A stretch of DNA of 64,000 bases, taken from positions 124,001 through 188,000 of the forward strand of contig CAVXRN010000003.1 in the NCBI GenBank assembly GCA_963764205.1, read 5' to 3'. The notes beneath the pieces are model-generated. The model ran no database searches and was not told the DNA's origin. It worked only from the letters and a program-made list of their open reading frames with translations. Of this stretch, positions 8,235-16,739 are shown piece by piece. This stretch comes from Chersky-840 sp963764205 (lineage in GTDB: Bacteria; Actinomycetota; Acidimicrobiia; Acidimicrobiales; UBA8190). Made by a program: the position numbers and the translations under genes. Numbering within the stretch: the first letter of the stretch is position 1; the number at the start of each line of letters is the position of its first letter.

Positions 8235-10094
8235 ATGACCCCACGAATTGCCATGGCTGGGCTCAGCGCCGTGTCACTTGGCGTCGCAATCGTTATTGCT
8301 TCGTTGGTCCAAGGCTCGGCGACGCCGGCGTTCGCGGACTCGTCGCCCTACATGCTGTACTGCCCCGGCACGCCTGTCGGCAACATCGCACTGAACAACG
8401 TGGTGACGACGGGGACGATCACCCCGGCAGCCCCGGAGTCGGGTTCCACGTTCAATCTGACCAATTACCAGTCCACCGTGGCGCTCCCGAGCTCAATCGT
8501 CTCGGCCGCGGCGGCCCTGGGGAACTCCGCCATCACTGGGTCGGCGACGCTCAAGGTCGACGCCACGGGCGCCACGCCCGCATCGCTCGCCGCCCCGCCC
8601 ATCACCATTGACGCACCGATCCCGAGCCCTGTTCCGGCCACGGGCCTGACGCTCACGTTGCCCTCGACGCCGGGGACGATCGGGCCCTTCACCGCGAGCG
8701 GGGGTGTCATCAGCCTCACCGTGGACCCCGCCGTCGCGCTCTCGTTGGACGTGTCTGGAAGCACGCTCACTCTGACGTGCACGCCGTACCCGAACAACTC
8801 CGCCATGACCGGCATCGTCCCCTCCGCACCGACCGCGCCCAAGGCATCACCGGTGATCGCCACCTCGACGACGGGGGGAGGGACGACGACCACAACGGTC
8901 CCGGTCTCGAGCACCACGACGACCCCACCGGCCACGCTCACCGGCGCCTATGAGCTGTACTGCCCGGGCACCCCGGTCGGGACCGTGGTGCTCAACGACG
9001 CCATGACCTCGGCGACGTTGTCGCCGACCGAACCCACCGCGGGCGAGCCCTTCAGCGTCACCGGCTACCAGACCGTGGTGAACCTTCCCGCGGCGCTGGC
9101 CGGGGCGGCCGCTGCGCTGTCGCCCACCTTGACGGGCTCGGCCACGACCCAGATCGACGCCATCGGCGCCACCCCGGCCACCACCCCGCAAGGTCCGTTC
9201 ACGTTCAACGTGACGATCCCGAGCCCCGTACCCGACGACGGGGTGCCGCTGTCGTTGCCCGACAGTCCGTCCACGATCTCCGGGTTCACCGCCACCGGCG
9301 GGGCCATCACCATTCAGCAGGACTCCAACGCGGGGCTCTCTCTGACCGTGGCGGGCAGCGCCCTGACCTTGACGTGCCAGTCATACCCCAACGACTCGGT
9401 GGTTCCCTCGGGTATCACCACGGATTCGCCCGACGTCAGCTCCATCGACCCGGTCATCGCAAGTGCGAGCGGAGGCGCCACCTCGACGACCACGACGGGC
9501 GGACCAACCTCGACAACGACGACGCCAGAGGCGTCGTCCTCGACCACGGCACCGGTGTCGGCGACATCGTCGACGAGCTCACCGACGGCCGCGGCAACGT
9601 CGACAAGCACCAGCCCTGTGACCTCGTCGACGTCTCCTTCATCGACAACCCATCCGACCACCCCGCCGACCACGCAACCTCCGAGTACGGGCGGATCCGG
9701 TGGGTCTTCCACGACGCAAGCAGTCACGACATCCCCTTCATCTCTTGCCTTCACGGGTCCGGGGCCGGGGCTGAAGACGGCGACACTGCTCGGCGCGGCC
9801 CTCATCCTTCTTGGGCTCTTGACGCTCGCACTGGTCGACACCCCGCGCCGGATGATTTACCAACTCGCCTGCTTCGCCGCTGGAGGGCGCGGGAACCGAA
9901 GTGATGGTGCGATTCGAAGTGGCGCACGTGGGTCGACGATCGCGCCCAAGTTTGGTGCGTCCGCAGATTGGTACGGAGACCCGCTCGGCGTCGGCCTGCG
10001 CTACTGGGACGGAAAGCAGTGGACGGAGCATGTCGCATACCAGGACCACGATTCGGCGTGGACGCGACCACAGCCCGATGACCGAGAAGGTTGA
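8235..10094 (+). CDS. Secreted two-repeat surface protein with LAFTG-type anchor and C-terminal DUF2510
   Basis: 619 residues. A signal peptide (MAGLSAVSLGVAIVIASLVQ region) leads into two tandem domains of about 200 residues, starting at residues 39 (YMLYCPGTPVGN) and 239 (YELYCPGTPVGT). Each contains GSATxxxDAxGATPA and IPSPVP. A Ser/Thr-rich linker of about 100 residues follows. Residues 504-508 are LAFTG, then a helix (TATLLGAALILLGLLTLAL) and basic residues, as in sortase-type or LPxTG-like anchors. Beyond it lies a DUF2510 motif (SADWYGDPLGVGLRYWDGKQ, from about 574), usually a cytoplasmic module. ATG at 8235 has GGAG close upstream. The stop abuts the stop of the HAD gene. Confidence 0.75.
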   Translation: MTPRIAMAGLSAVSLGVAIVIASLVQGSATPAFADSSPYMLYCPGTPVGNIALNNVVTTGTITPAAPESGSTFNLTNYQSTVALPSSIVSAAAALGNSAITGSATLKVDATGATPASLAAPPITIDAPIPSPVPATGLTLTLPSTPGTIGPFTASGGVISLTVDPAVALSLDVSGSTLTLTCTPYPNNSAMTGIVPSAPTAPKASPVIATSTTGGGTTTTTVPVSSTTTTPPATLTGAYELYCPGTPVGTVVLNDAMTSATLSPTEPTAGEPFSVTGYQTVVNLPAALAGAAAALSPTLTGSATTQIDAIGATPATTPQGPFTFNVTIPSPVPDDGVPLSLPDSPSTISGFTATGGAITIQQDSNAGLSLTVAGSALTLTCQSYPNDSVVPSGITTDSPDVSSIDPVIASASGGATSTTTTGGPTSTTTTPEASSSTTAPVSATSSTSSPTAAATSTSTSPVTSSTSPSSTTHPTTPPTTQPPSTGGSGGSSTTQAVTTSPSSLAFTGPGPGLKTATLLGAALILLGLLTLALVDTPRRMIYQLACFAAGGRGNRSDGAIRSGARGSTIAPKFGASADWYGDPLGVGLRYWDGKQWTEHVAYQDHDSAWTRPQPDDREG

Positions 10095-10739
10095 TCAGGG
10101 CAGAACCCCGACGGCCTCGAGTTCGGCTCGGAGTTGGACCGACGAACGGAACTGAACGGTCTGAATCCCTAACTTGCCGGCCGTTTCGATGTTCTCCTTT
10201 GTGTCGTCAATCATCAACGTCGCATTCGGCGTCAGACCGAAGCGATCGAGCAATCGTTTGAAGATGGCGGGCTCTGGCTTCGCCACTCCTTCCGAGCCGG
10301 AGACAACGGTGCCGTCAAACCAACCGAGAAACGGAAATCGCTCGAGACGAAGCGGGTATGTCTCTTCCTCCATGTTGGTGAGGGCATAGCAGGGCAGGCC
10401 GGTTTCCAAGACCGCCCGGAGCACCTCGACAGATCCGGCGTCGACGCCACCGATCATCTCCTCGCTGCGACTCGACCACGCCTGGATCAGTTCGGAGAGC
10501 TCGGGATGCTCGGAGGCGAGCGCGGCGCACGATGAAGCGGTGGAGACGCCTCGGTCATGGGCCGCATGCCACGCTCGTGAACAGACCTCGGCGAGGAACC
10601 ATTCCATCTCCGCCTCGTCCGCGATCAGCTTGCGGTAGAGGTGCCGGGGGTTCCAGTCGAGCAGGACGCCACCCAGGTCGAACACCACCGCTTCGACCGG
10701 AGGGTGCCCGGCAACCGTGGGAGAACGCACATAAATCAT
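10095..10739 (-). CDS. HAD-superfamily hydrolase (HAD-IA, epoxide-hydrolase-N-like)
   Basis: 214 residues with HAD motif I VVFDLGGVLLDWNPRHLY (nucleophile Asp), motif II TNM, motif III Lys in GVAKPEPAIFKRLL and motif IV MIDDTKENIETA. The DLGG form of motif I and the LDWNPRHLYRKL segment are typical of the haloacid-dehalogenase-like phosphatases related to the N-terminal domain of soluble epoxide hydrolase. It is probably a small phosphatase; substrate unknown. ATG at 10739 is only 15 bases from the start of the divergent DeoR gene, so its mRNA is probably leaderless. Confidence 0.85.
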   Translation of the reverse strand: MIYVRSPTVAGHPPVEAVVFDLGGVLLDWNPRHLYRKLIADEAEMEWFLAEVCSRAWHAAHDRGVSTASSCAALASEHPELSELIQAWSSRSEEMIGGVDAGSVEVLRAVLETGLPCYALTNMEEETYPLRLERFPFLGWFDGTVVSGSEGVAKPEPAIFKRLLDRFGLTPNATLMIDDTKENIETAGKLGIQTVQFRSSVQLRAELEAVGVLP

Positions 10740-10752
10740 GTTAAAGTAAACA
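10739..10752. promoter_or_regulatory. Candidate DeoR-family operator between divergent starts
   Basis: TGTTAAAGTAAACA is an imperfect palindrome with TGTT/AACA outer arms (10 of 14 positions symmetric). It resembles the TGTTA...TAACA half-sites reported for E. coli DeoR. It spans the whole gap between the HAD start and the DeoR-type regulator start, in an AT-rich pocket in GC-rich surroundings. Confidence 0.45.
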
Positions 10753-10754
10753 CT

Positions 10755-11513
10755 GTGGATGTGCACACGCGCCACCAGATGATCCTGCAGGCGCTCCGCC
10801 AACGCAGTCCCGTGCTGGTCGGGGAGTTGGCCGCCGCACTTGATTGCTCTGAGATGACCGTCCGGCGTGACCTCGAGTCGCTGGAGCGCAGCGGGGGTCT
10901 GCGAAGAGTGCACGGCGGGGCGGCGAGTGTCTTCCTGAGCGCCGAGGAAACCCCGTACGGCATCCGGGCCCTCGAGTTCAGCGAAGCCAAGGCGACGATT
11001 GGCGCTGCCGCGGCCAGCCTCCTGGCCGATGGGGAGACCGTCATTCTCGACGGTGGTACCACCGCCATGGAGGTGGCACGGGCGCTCCGAAGCCGGCGAT
11101 TGACCGTCATGCCACTCGCTCTGAGACCAGTGTTCGAATTACACGAGTGCCCGGGGATCAAACTGCTTCTCCCAGGTGGCGAGGTCCGTCCGGGAGAGCT
11201 GTCATTGATGGGGAGCCTTACCGACCCTTCTTTTTCTCAGCTCCGATTCGACACATGCGTGATGGGCCCTTGCGGCATCGACCTCAAGGCGGGCATTACT
11301 ACCCACCTTCTGGCGGAGACGGCGGTCAAGCGCGCCGCCGCCAGAGCCTCGCAGCGGGTCATCGCGGTGGCCGACTCCTCGAAACTCGGGCGCGTGGCTT
11401 TCGGCCATGTCTGCGATCTCGACGAGATCGACATCCTCGTCACCGACGCCGGCGCCGACCAGCAGAGGGTGGAGGAGTTTCGGGCGGCGGGAGTCGACGT
11501 CCGCTGCGTCTGA
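10755..11513 (+). CDS. DeoR/GlpR-family transcriptional regulator
   Basis: 252 residues. The N-terminal winged helix is HQMILQALRQRSPVLVGELA, AALDCSEMTVRRDLESLER, GGLRRVHGGA, the DeoR signature. The C-terminal sugar-phosphate sensor has LADGETVILDGGTTAMEVAR, LLLPGGEVRPGELSLMG and VAVADSSKLGRVAFGH-like segments of the ISOCOT fold. It probably responds to a sugar phosphate and controls the following MFS gene and the divergent HAD gene. GTG at 10755 and GTG at 10761 are both possible starts. The stop overlaps the region where the transporter reading frame opens. Confidence 0.88.
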   Translation: MDVHTRHQMILQALRQRSPVLVGELAAALDCSEMTVRRDLESLERSGGLRRVHGGAASVFLSAEETPYGIRALEFSEAKATIGAAAASLLADGETVILDGGTTAMEVARALRSRRLTVMPLALRPVFELHECPGIKLLLPGGEVRPGELSLMGSLTDPSFSQLRFDTCVMGPCGIDLKAGITTHLLAETAVKRAAARASQRVIAVADSSKLGRVAFGHVCDLDEIDILVTDAGADQQRVEEFRAAGVDVRCV

Positions 11514-11572
11514 CCCTGATCCAGGACCGGAACCCGCAGACGACACAAGGCCCGGCGGACCGCTGGCCCCGC

Positions 11573-12793
11573 TTGGCCGTGATTGCCGTGTTCTTCGTGC
11601 ACGGCTTCTTGTTCGCCTCGTGGACGGCACACATACCGGAGTTGAAGCAGCACCTCGGCCTCAGCGACGGCAGGCTCGGACTCGCCTTGCTCGGGGCTCC
11701 CATCGGCTCGGTCCTGGCCATGGTGATAGCCGCCCGCATCCTGCCGAGAGTGGGAAGCCGGAAGATGGTCCGCCTGGCCCTGCTCGGCTATTGCGTCTCG
11801 GGACCGTTCATTGGGCTCACCGGTTCATTGGGGACGTTCTTCGTCGCATTCCTCCTCTGGGGCTTCTTCCAGGGGATGCTCGACGTGTCGATGAACACCC
11901 AAGCGATCACAGTCGAACGGTTCTCCGGCCGAGTGCTGATGCCGGGCTTCCATGGGTCGTGGAGTTCCGGCGCCCTCGTGGGCGCAGTCACGGGAGCATT
12001 TGCAGTTGCGCTGGGCCTCTCTCTCAGTGAGCAGCTGCTGATCCTGGCGGTACCGTGCATGCTGGTCGTCGGCTGGCTCTCGACCCGGATGATCCCCGAC
12101 CGTCAGGTGGGCGAGAACCCCGAGTCTTGGAGAGGCAGTGGCGAGGAGCGCCACGGCGTATTCCAAGCAGAGCTCGTAGTCCTTGGGGGCATCGTCTTCG
12201 CCGACATGCTGTGTGAGGGTGCCGTGGCCGATTGGGCCGCCGTCTATCTCCGCAACTCGATGCACACCGTGCCCCTGGTCGCCGGATTGGGTTTTGCGAT
12301 CTATGCCCTCGCCATGCTGGCCGTTCGGCTCTCCGGCAATCGACTCTTCAGTCGGTTTGCCGCCCACCGCCTGCTTCCGTTGCTCGCCGTCATCGCAACG
12401 CTCGGGTTCGCCGGCGGTCTTGTCATCGACCGCCCCGCGAGCGTGCTGGCCGGATTCGCCTTGCTCGGCGCCGGACTCGGAAGCGTCGTCCCGATGACCC
12501 TCAGCGCGGCCGGAGCGGTGAGCAACGTGAACACCGGAAAGGCGGTCGCCTCGGTGGCCGGGTGTGGCTGGGCCGGCTACGTCGTGGGACCGGTTGTGAT
12601 CGGCGCAATCGCGTCATCGACGTCCCTGCACACGGCCCTGTTCCTGATCCCAGTCCTCACCGGTGCCGTGGCAGTGGGAACGTGGACGTCGAAGGGGATG
12701 CGGCGCTCGGCGTTACTTGCCGGCGCGGCGCCGAGCGCTCACACAAGAGAACCCGCCATCAGAGCGTCAAGAACCGAACCTCATGTCAACTGA
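11573..12793 (+). CDS. Major facilitator superfamily transporter
   Basis: About 406 residues with twelve predicted hydrophobic segments, beginning LAVIAVFFVHGFLFASWTAH. The first cytoplasmic loop has RILPRVGSRKMVRLAL, an MFS A-like motif; FFQGMLDVSMNTQAITVER and the GSVVPMTLSAAGAVSN segment resemble the YbjJ-like sugar or metabolite exporters. No ATG or GTG occurs before the first helix. TTG at 11573 is chosen; CTG at 11516, just behind the DeoR stop, would give a longer N-terminus. Same strand and 0-60 bases from the DeoR-type regulator, so probably cotranscribed and controlled by it. Confidence 0.8.
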   Translation: MAVIAVFFVHGFLFASWTAHIPELKQHLGLSDGRLGLALLGAPIGSVLAMVIAARILPRVGSRKMVRLALLGYCVSGPFIGLTGSLGTFFVAFLLWGFFQGMLDVSMNTQAITVERFSGRVLMPGFHGSWSSGALVGAVTGAFAVALGLSLSEQLLILAVPCMLVVGWLSTRMIPDRQVGENPESWRGSGEERHGVFQAELVVLGGIVFADMLCEGAVADWAAVYLRNSMHTVPLVAGLGFAIYALAMLAVRLSGNRLFSRFAAHRLLPLLAVIATLGFAGGLVIDRPASVLAGFALLGAGLGSVVPMTLSAAGAVSNVNTGKAVASVAGCGWAGYVVGPVVIGAIASSTSLHTALFLIPVLTGAVAVGTWTSKGMRRSALLAGAAPSAHTREPAIRASRTEPHVN

Positions 12794-12811
12794 GTCCCTC
12801 TGAAATTTTTG

Positions 12812-12884
12812 CGCCCCCGGCAGGACTCGAACCTGCGACGCACGGTTTAGGAAACCGACGCTCTATCCTCTGAGCTACGGGGGC
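12812..12884 (-). tRNA. tRNA-Arg (anticodon CCT)
   Basis: The minus strand folds as a cloverleaf: acceptor GCCCCCG pairs with CGGGGGC, D-arm GCTC/GAGC, anticodon stem-loop TCGGT-TTCCTAA-ACCGT with anticodon CCT, T-arm GCAGG-TTCGAGT-CCTGC, discriminator G. CCA is not encoded. The outermost anticodon-stem pair is a T-T mismatch (27-43); the rest pairs normally. Confidence 0.95.
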
Positions 12885-12952
12885 AATGCGAGATCGATGT
12901 TAGTTTCTCGGATCCCGTCGTCAGCTGAACCCGACCTCGCGACGGCCGTCGC

Positions 12953-13677
12953 TCAGCCCGGACGGAGATACCCGTCCTGATACGCGGAGGCGAGGTCGTA
13001 CAGCGCCTGCTTGCCGTCGCCGCTGTAGGAAGAACCATGCATGAGCGCCAGCGTCGTGGGCCCCAGGTCGCCAAGTTTGCGCATCACGTCCGCCGTGTCC
13101 GGCGCGAGAGACGACGCTCGGAACGCGGACTCCCCCACCATGGCGGGCTCGACGATGTCACTCGAGGTGATTGCGGTGCCGTCGCCGAAGTGGGTGAACA
13201 AGTCCCCGCACAGCAACGTGCTCGTCGTTTCGTCGAACAGCACGCGCGCCTCCCATCCATGAGGCACGTGCGGGGTGTCGATGTGTCGCACCCGCCTCCC
13301 ACCGAGGTCGAGCACCTCGCCGTCGACCAGCGCTCGGGGAGGACGGTCGGCCAGGTCGTTGAGCGACACCAAGCATCCGATCGTCCCGTGCGCGACTTCG
13401 GCGGCGGGCGCGGCGGCCAACCACTGGTTCATCGACCCGCACTCATCGGATTCGACGTGGCCGAACGTGATCCACCGCAACTGCTCCACCGGCAGCACCC
13501 GCTCGACGGCGGCCGACACCAACGGGAACATCGCCCGGGGACCGGTGTGGAACAGCAGTGGCTCCTCTGCCAACACCAGGAACTGGTTGAACGTGAACCC
13601 GGCCGGGGCGCGATCTCGGCTACCCACGTCGAGAGGCGATAGATCCCGGTGGCGATCTCGTCGACCTTGGTCTCCAT
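12953..13677 (-). CDS. Metallo-beta-lactamase fold hydrolase (frameshift near 13615)
   Basis: The N-terminus METKVDEIATGIYRLSTWVAE is in one frame and the rest (GFTFNQFLVLAEEPLLFHTG to DLASAYQDGYLRPG) in another; the join lies near 13615 and is best explained by one missing base. The fold is the flavodiiron-type/MBL family: FGHVESDECGSMNQW replaces HxHxDH with partial conservation, followed by HVPHGWEARVLFDE, LCGDLFTHFGDG and ALMHGSSYSGDG. The HxHxDH site is only partly retained, as in oxygen-reducing-like or degenerate members. It may be a sequencing error or a pseudogene. Confidence 0.65.
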
Positions 13678-13804
13678 CGTCGTGTCCTCCTGTGGGGAAC
13701 CGGCCTGGTCGCACTGGCCGAATCCTCACCGTAGACGGCACCAGGGGCGGGACCCGACGGCCCCGCCCCTGACGACTACTCGTGATCGGTTCGAGCCCGC
13801 AGTG

Positions 13805-14453
13805 TTACAGCGTGGCGTGGCTCTGAGTGGCGTCGATGTCGATCGTCGACACCGGCCCGCTGTTGCACCCACCGAGGAGGTTGGTGTTGTTCGCATCGTT
13901 GGTGAGCCCGGCCGCGATGACCGCGGCGTGGCTGGCGGTGGGATACGTCCCGCCCTTGACGGTGCCGTGGGTGATGTTGAAGCCCAGGTCACTCCCGCCC
14001 ACGATGACTCCCTCGGCTGCCTTGGCGCCCTTGAGCACCCCGCCCGCAAAGGCGAGATTCTTGACCGACTTCTTCAGGTCCTTGACGGTGCCCGAACCGG
14101 TGAACGCTCCGCACAGCCCGAGGTAGTAATCCTTCTTGTTGTCCCCCGCGGCGATGGCGGCCGTGTCCTTGCCTGGCTTCGAGGCCTTGGCCTCGATATT
14201 GAGCGTCTGGGTAAAGGGTCCGCCGATGGTGCAGCTGCTGTAGGTGGCTTGGACCACCGTGTCCGATGTGGCGTTCTTCACCGAAGGCGTGCCAGCCACT
14301 GACAACTGCGGCGTAATCGTGACGGTCGCCGAGAATATGACAGCTCGTGGGATTGGGAGGGGCCTTCGTCGCGAATGCAGTCGAGCTGAGCCCGGCAACA
14401 GTTCCGAGAGGAAGTGTTAGGGCGAGAACGCCCATGAGTAGTTTGCGTCGCAT
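13805..14453 (-). CDS. Secreted protein of unknown function (frameshift near 14335)
   Basis: A signal peptide (MRRKLLMGVLALTLPLGTVA) starts at ATG 14453 behind AAAGGAG. After about 38 residues the frame changes near 14335, and the mature part continues as FSATVTITPQLSVAGTPSVK...CTIGGPFTQTLNIEAKAS...GLCGAFTGSGTVKDLKKSVK...GGCNSGPVSTIDIDA. A single extra base repairs the gene. The Cys pairs and beta-rich pattern suggest an extracellular beta-sandwich. I do not recognise a named family. Confidence 0.55.
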
Positions 14454-14823
14454 GCGTGGTGCTCCTTTGTTTCGTTTGTTGATCGGATACATCGCGATGT
14501 CCCCCCCGCCCAAGTCCGCGACGTCGAAACAAAGCAACACGTTCAACCTCGCGCTCTCGTTGCGGTTCAGATAGAGCCGTTGGTCACGGCCTCACCCCGC
14601 ACATGGCGGCGGCGGTCGACGCAGCACGCACAGAGGTCGCAGACGGGGACATCCGCGCTGGAACCCACACACAGGCCGTAGCACCGGACCCACACTCAGT
14701 GGGCGCCCGAAATTATCGGTTGAATCGCACCCTCTCGAGGGGTAGAGAGAGGAGAGGGGAACCAGTTCCTCTGTCCTCGTCCAAAGACCGGACAGAGGTT
14801 CTTGAAGCGAGAGAGGCCTGCCC
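14454..14823. other. Divergent intergenic region with a 5' hairpin
   Basis: This 370-base gap separates two divergent secreted-protein genes and must hold both promoters. The only structure seen is an inverted repeat CCTCTGTCC (14768-14776) / GGACAGAGG (14790-14798) in the leader of the right-hand gene, with a purine-rich stretch before it. No open reading frame with coding character was found. Confidence 0.5.
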
Positions 14824-16684
14824 ATGCCAGCATTCGGTCTTCGGCCGGTACGGCGCTCACGGATCATCACCCTCGTGACGACCCTGGGCGTGGTGGCCGT
14901 CATGGCGGGAGGCACACTGTTGGCCGCCAACGTGGTCGGCGTCAGCAGCGCCGCCACCACGACCACGCTGCACCTGAGCACCACCGCGGCCGGGGCATCG
15001 TGCGACAACGTCGAACCCGTCGGCTCCCGTATGCAGCGGACTGGCCGGTGGCGAGACCGTCGATGTCTCCGGGACAGGATTCACCCCAGGTGCACTGGCG
15101 TCGATCGTGGAGTGCAACTCGACCCCGAGCCAACCCGTACTCGCCTATCTCGGCAATGACCTCCCAGTGAGTTGCTCACCTCTCGCTCTGGTCACGATCC
15201 CGAGCAAGGGAAAAACAAAGGGAGATCTGTCGGGCAGCCAAATTCTGACCACGGGGACGGTCGGGCCTCCAGTGCAGGACGTCACCCCCACCTGTACGCA
15301 GGTCGTCCCCAGCACCTCGGTGATCACGGACTGTTCGACGAGCGGAGACGCCGCGACCGACGCCGCCCTGTACCCGTGTCCTCCCACGCCCGCCCAGGAA
15401 GCGGCCGGCGCCACGTGTGTGCTCGCCATCGGAGATATCGACAATGACCGGGCCATCGGCACCATCCTCTTCGGCACCGAGACATTGCCCACTTCATCGA
15501 CCTCGTCGACCTCGTCGACCTCGTCCACTTCGTCGACTTCGACCTCCTCTACGTCGACCACGAGCACGTCGACCACGAGCACGTCGACCACGAGCACGTC
15601 GACGACGACCACGACGTCGCCCACGAACACGTCGACCGCCACCCAGGTGAGCGCGGCCGACGTCACGCTGGGGCCAACGGGCTCGGTGAGCGACAACGTG
15701 ACGGTGCAGGGCACCGCGACCAACGGGAGCCCTACTGGGAACGTGAGCTTCTACGTGTGCCAGACCGGGACCGGTGCGACGCTCATCGGCGGCCCGTGCG
15801 CCGCAACGAGCGGCGCGCACCTCGCCACCTCGCATCTGATCGCCGGGGCGGGCGACACCGCGACGGCTTCGTCAGGCTCCTTCACCCCGACCTCGGCGGG
15901 CACGTGGTGCTTCTCGGCGGTCTACGGAGGTGACTCGATCTACACCGGATCGTCCGACAACACGTCGTCGTCGAACCTCGATGGCAACGAGTGCGTACTG
16001 GTCAGCCCCTCTCCCTCGACGACGTCGACCTTCATCTCGTCGGTCCAGCTCACCCTGGGCCCCCTGAGCTCGGCCACCGACACCGTGACGGTTCTCGGGA
16101 ACGTCGTGGGCGGTGCCCCCACGGGAACCGTCACCTTCTACGCGTGTCACACGGGAGTCACCGCGACCCTCACTGCCGCCGTGTGTCCCGCCAGCGGCAC
16201 TCCCCAGGACGCCGGCGTGGGCTTGCTCGCCGGTGCGGGTGCCACCTCGGCGGCCGCATCGAGCTCGTTCGTCCCGACGTCGGTGGGTACATGGTGCTTC
16301 TCGGCTGTCTACAGCGGAAGCTCGACCTACACCGCCTCGGCCGACAACACGACCCCGGCCAACCTGGACCCCGACGAGTGCATGCTCGTCGGGCCCCCGT
16401 CAGGTGACGCCATCACGAGCGCTGCTTTCACGTCGGGGAAGGCCGGAGTCACCGTCCCCTTCATGGTCACGACGTCGGGGACCCCCACGCCGGTGATCAA
16501 GAAGAAGGGGACCATGCCCAAGGGCGTGCACTTCACCAACAACCACAACGGCACGGCCAGCTTCACGGGTGTCCCGAACATCACGAAGAGCCCCGGGGTC
16601 TATCACCTCACCATCACCGCGACCTTCGGTAAGGGGAAGACCAAGCACGTCCTGACCCAGGCCTTCGTCCTCACGATCAGCTGA
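14824..16684 (+). CDS. Secreted multi-domain Ig-like repeat protein (frameshift near 15025)
   Basis: A signal peptide (RIITLVTTLGVVAVMAGGTL) starts at ATG 14824. Near 15025 one extra C shifts the frame; repair gives CSGLAGGETVDVSGTGF, a neocarzinostatin-like or Ig-like opening. Then come a Cys-containing domain, a Thr/Ser linker made of TSS and TST repeats, two homologous domains of about 125 residues (LTLGPxxxxxDxVTVxGxxxxGxPTGxVxFYxC ... TSxGTWCFSAVY), and a C-terminal putative Ig domain ending QAFVLTIS. This architecture is common among secreted proteins of Acidimicrobiia. No anchor is visible. Confidence 0.7.
15490..15612 (+). repeat. In-frame microsatellite coding for a Thr/Ser linker
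   Basis: Near-perfect CTCGTCGAC 9-mers are followed by three perfect tandem copies of ACGTCGACCACGAGC (15 bp, 15551-15595). Both periods are multiples of three, so copy-number change would lengthen or shorten the linker without a frame change. Confidence 0.85.
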
Positions 16685-16706
16685 CCCGGAGCAAGCAGAT
16701 CCGGGG

Positions 16707-16739
16707 CAGGCTCAGAGCCGGGCTGGCTCAGAGTCCGGG
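16707..16739. repeat. Tandem duplication of a gene's stop-codon region
   Basis: Two tandem units of 16 and 17 bases (16707-16722 and 16723-16739) share GGCTCAGAG and CCGGG. On the minus strand each contains CTCTGAGCC; the right-hand one includes the actual TGA of the maleylpyruvate isomerase-like gene. Confidence 0.8.
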
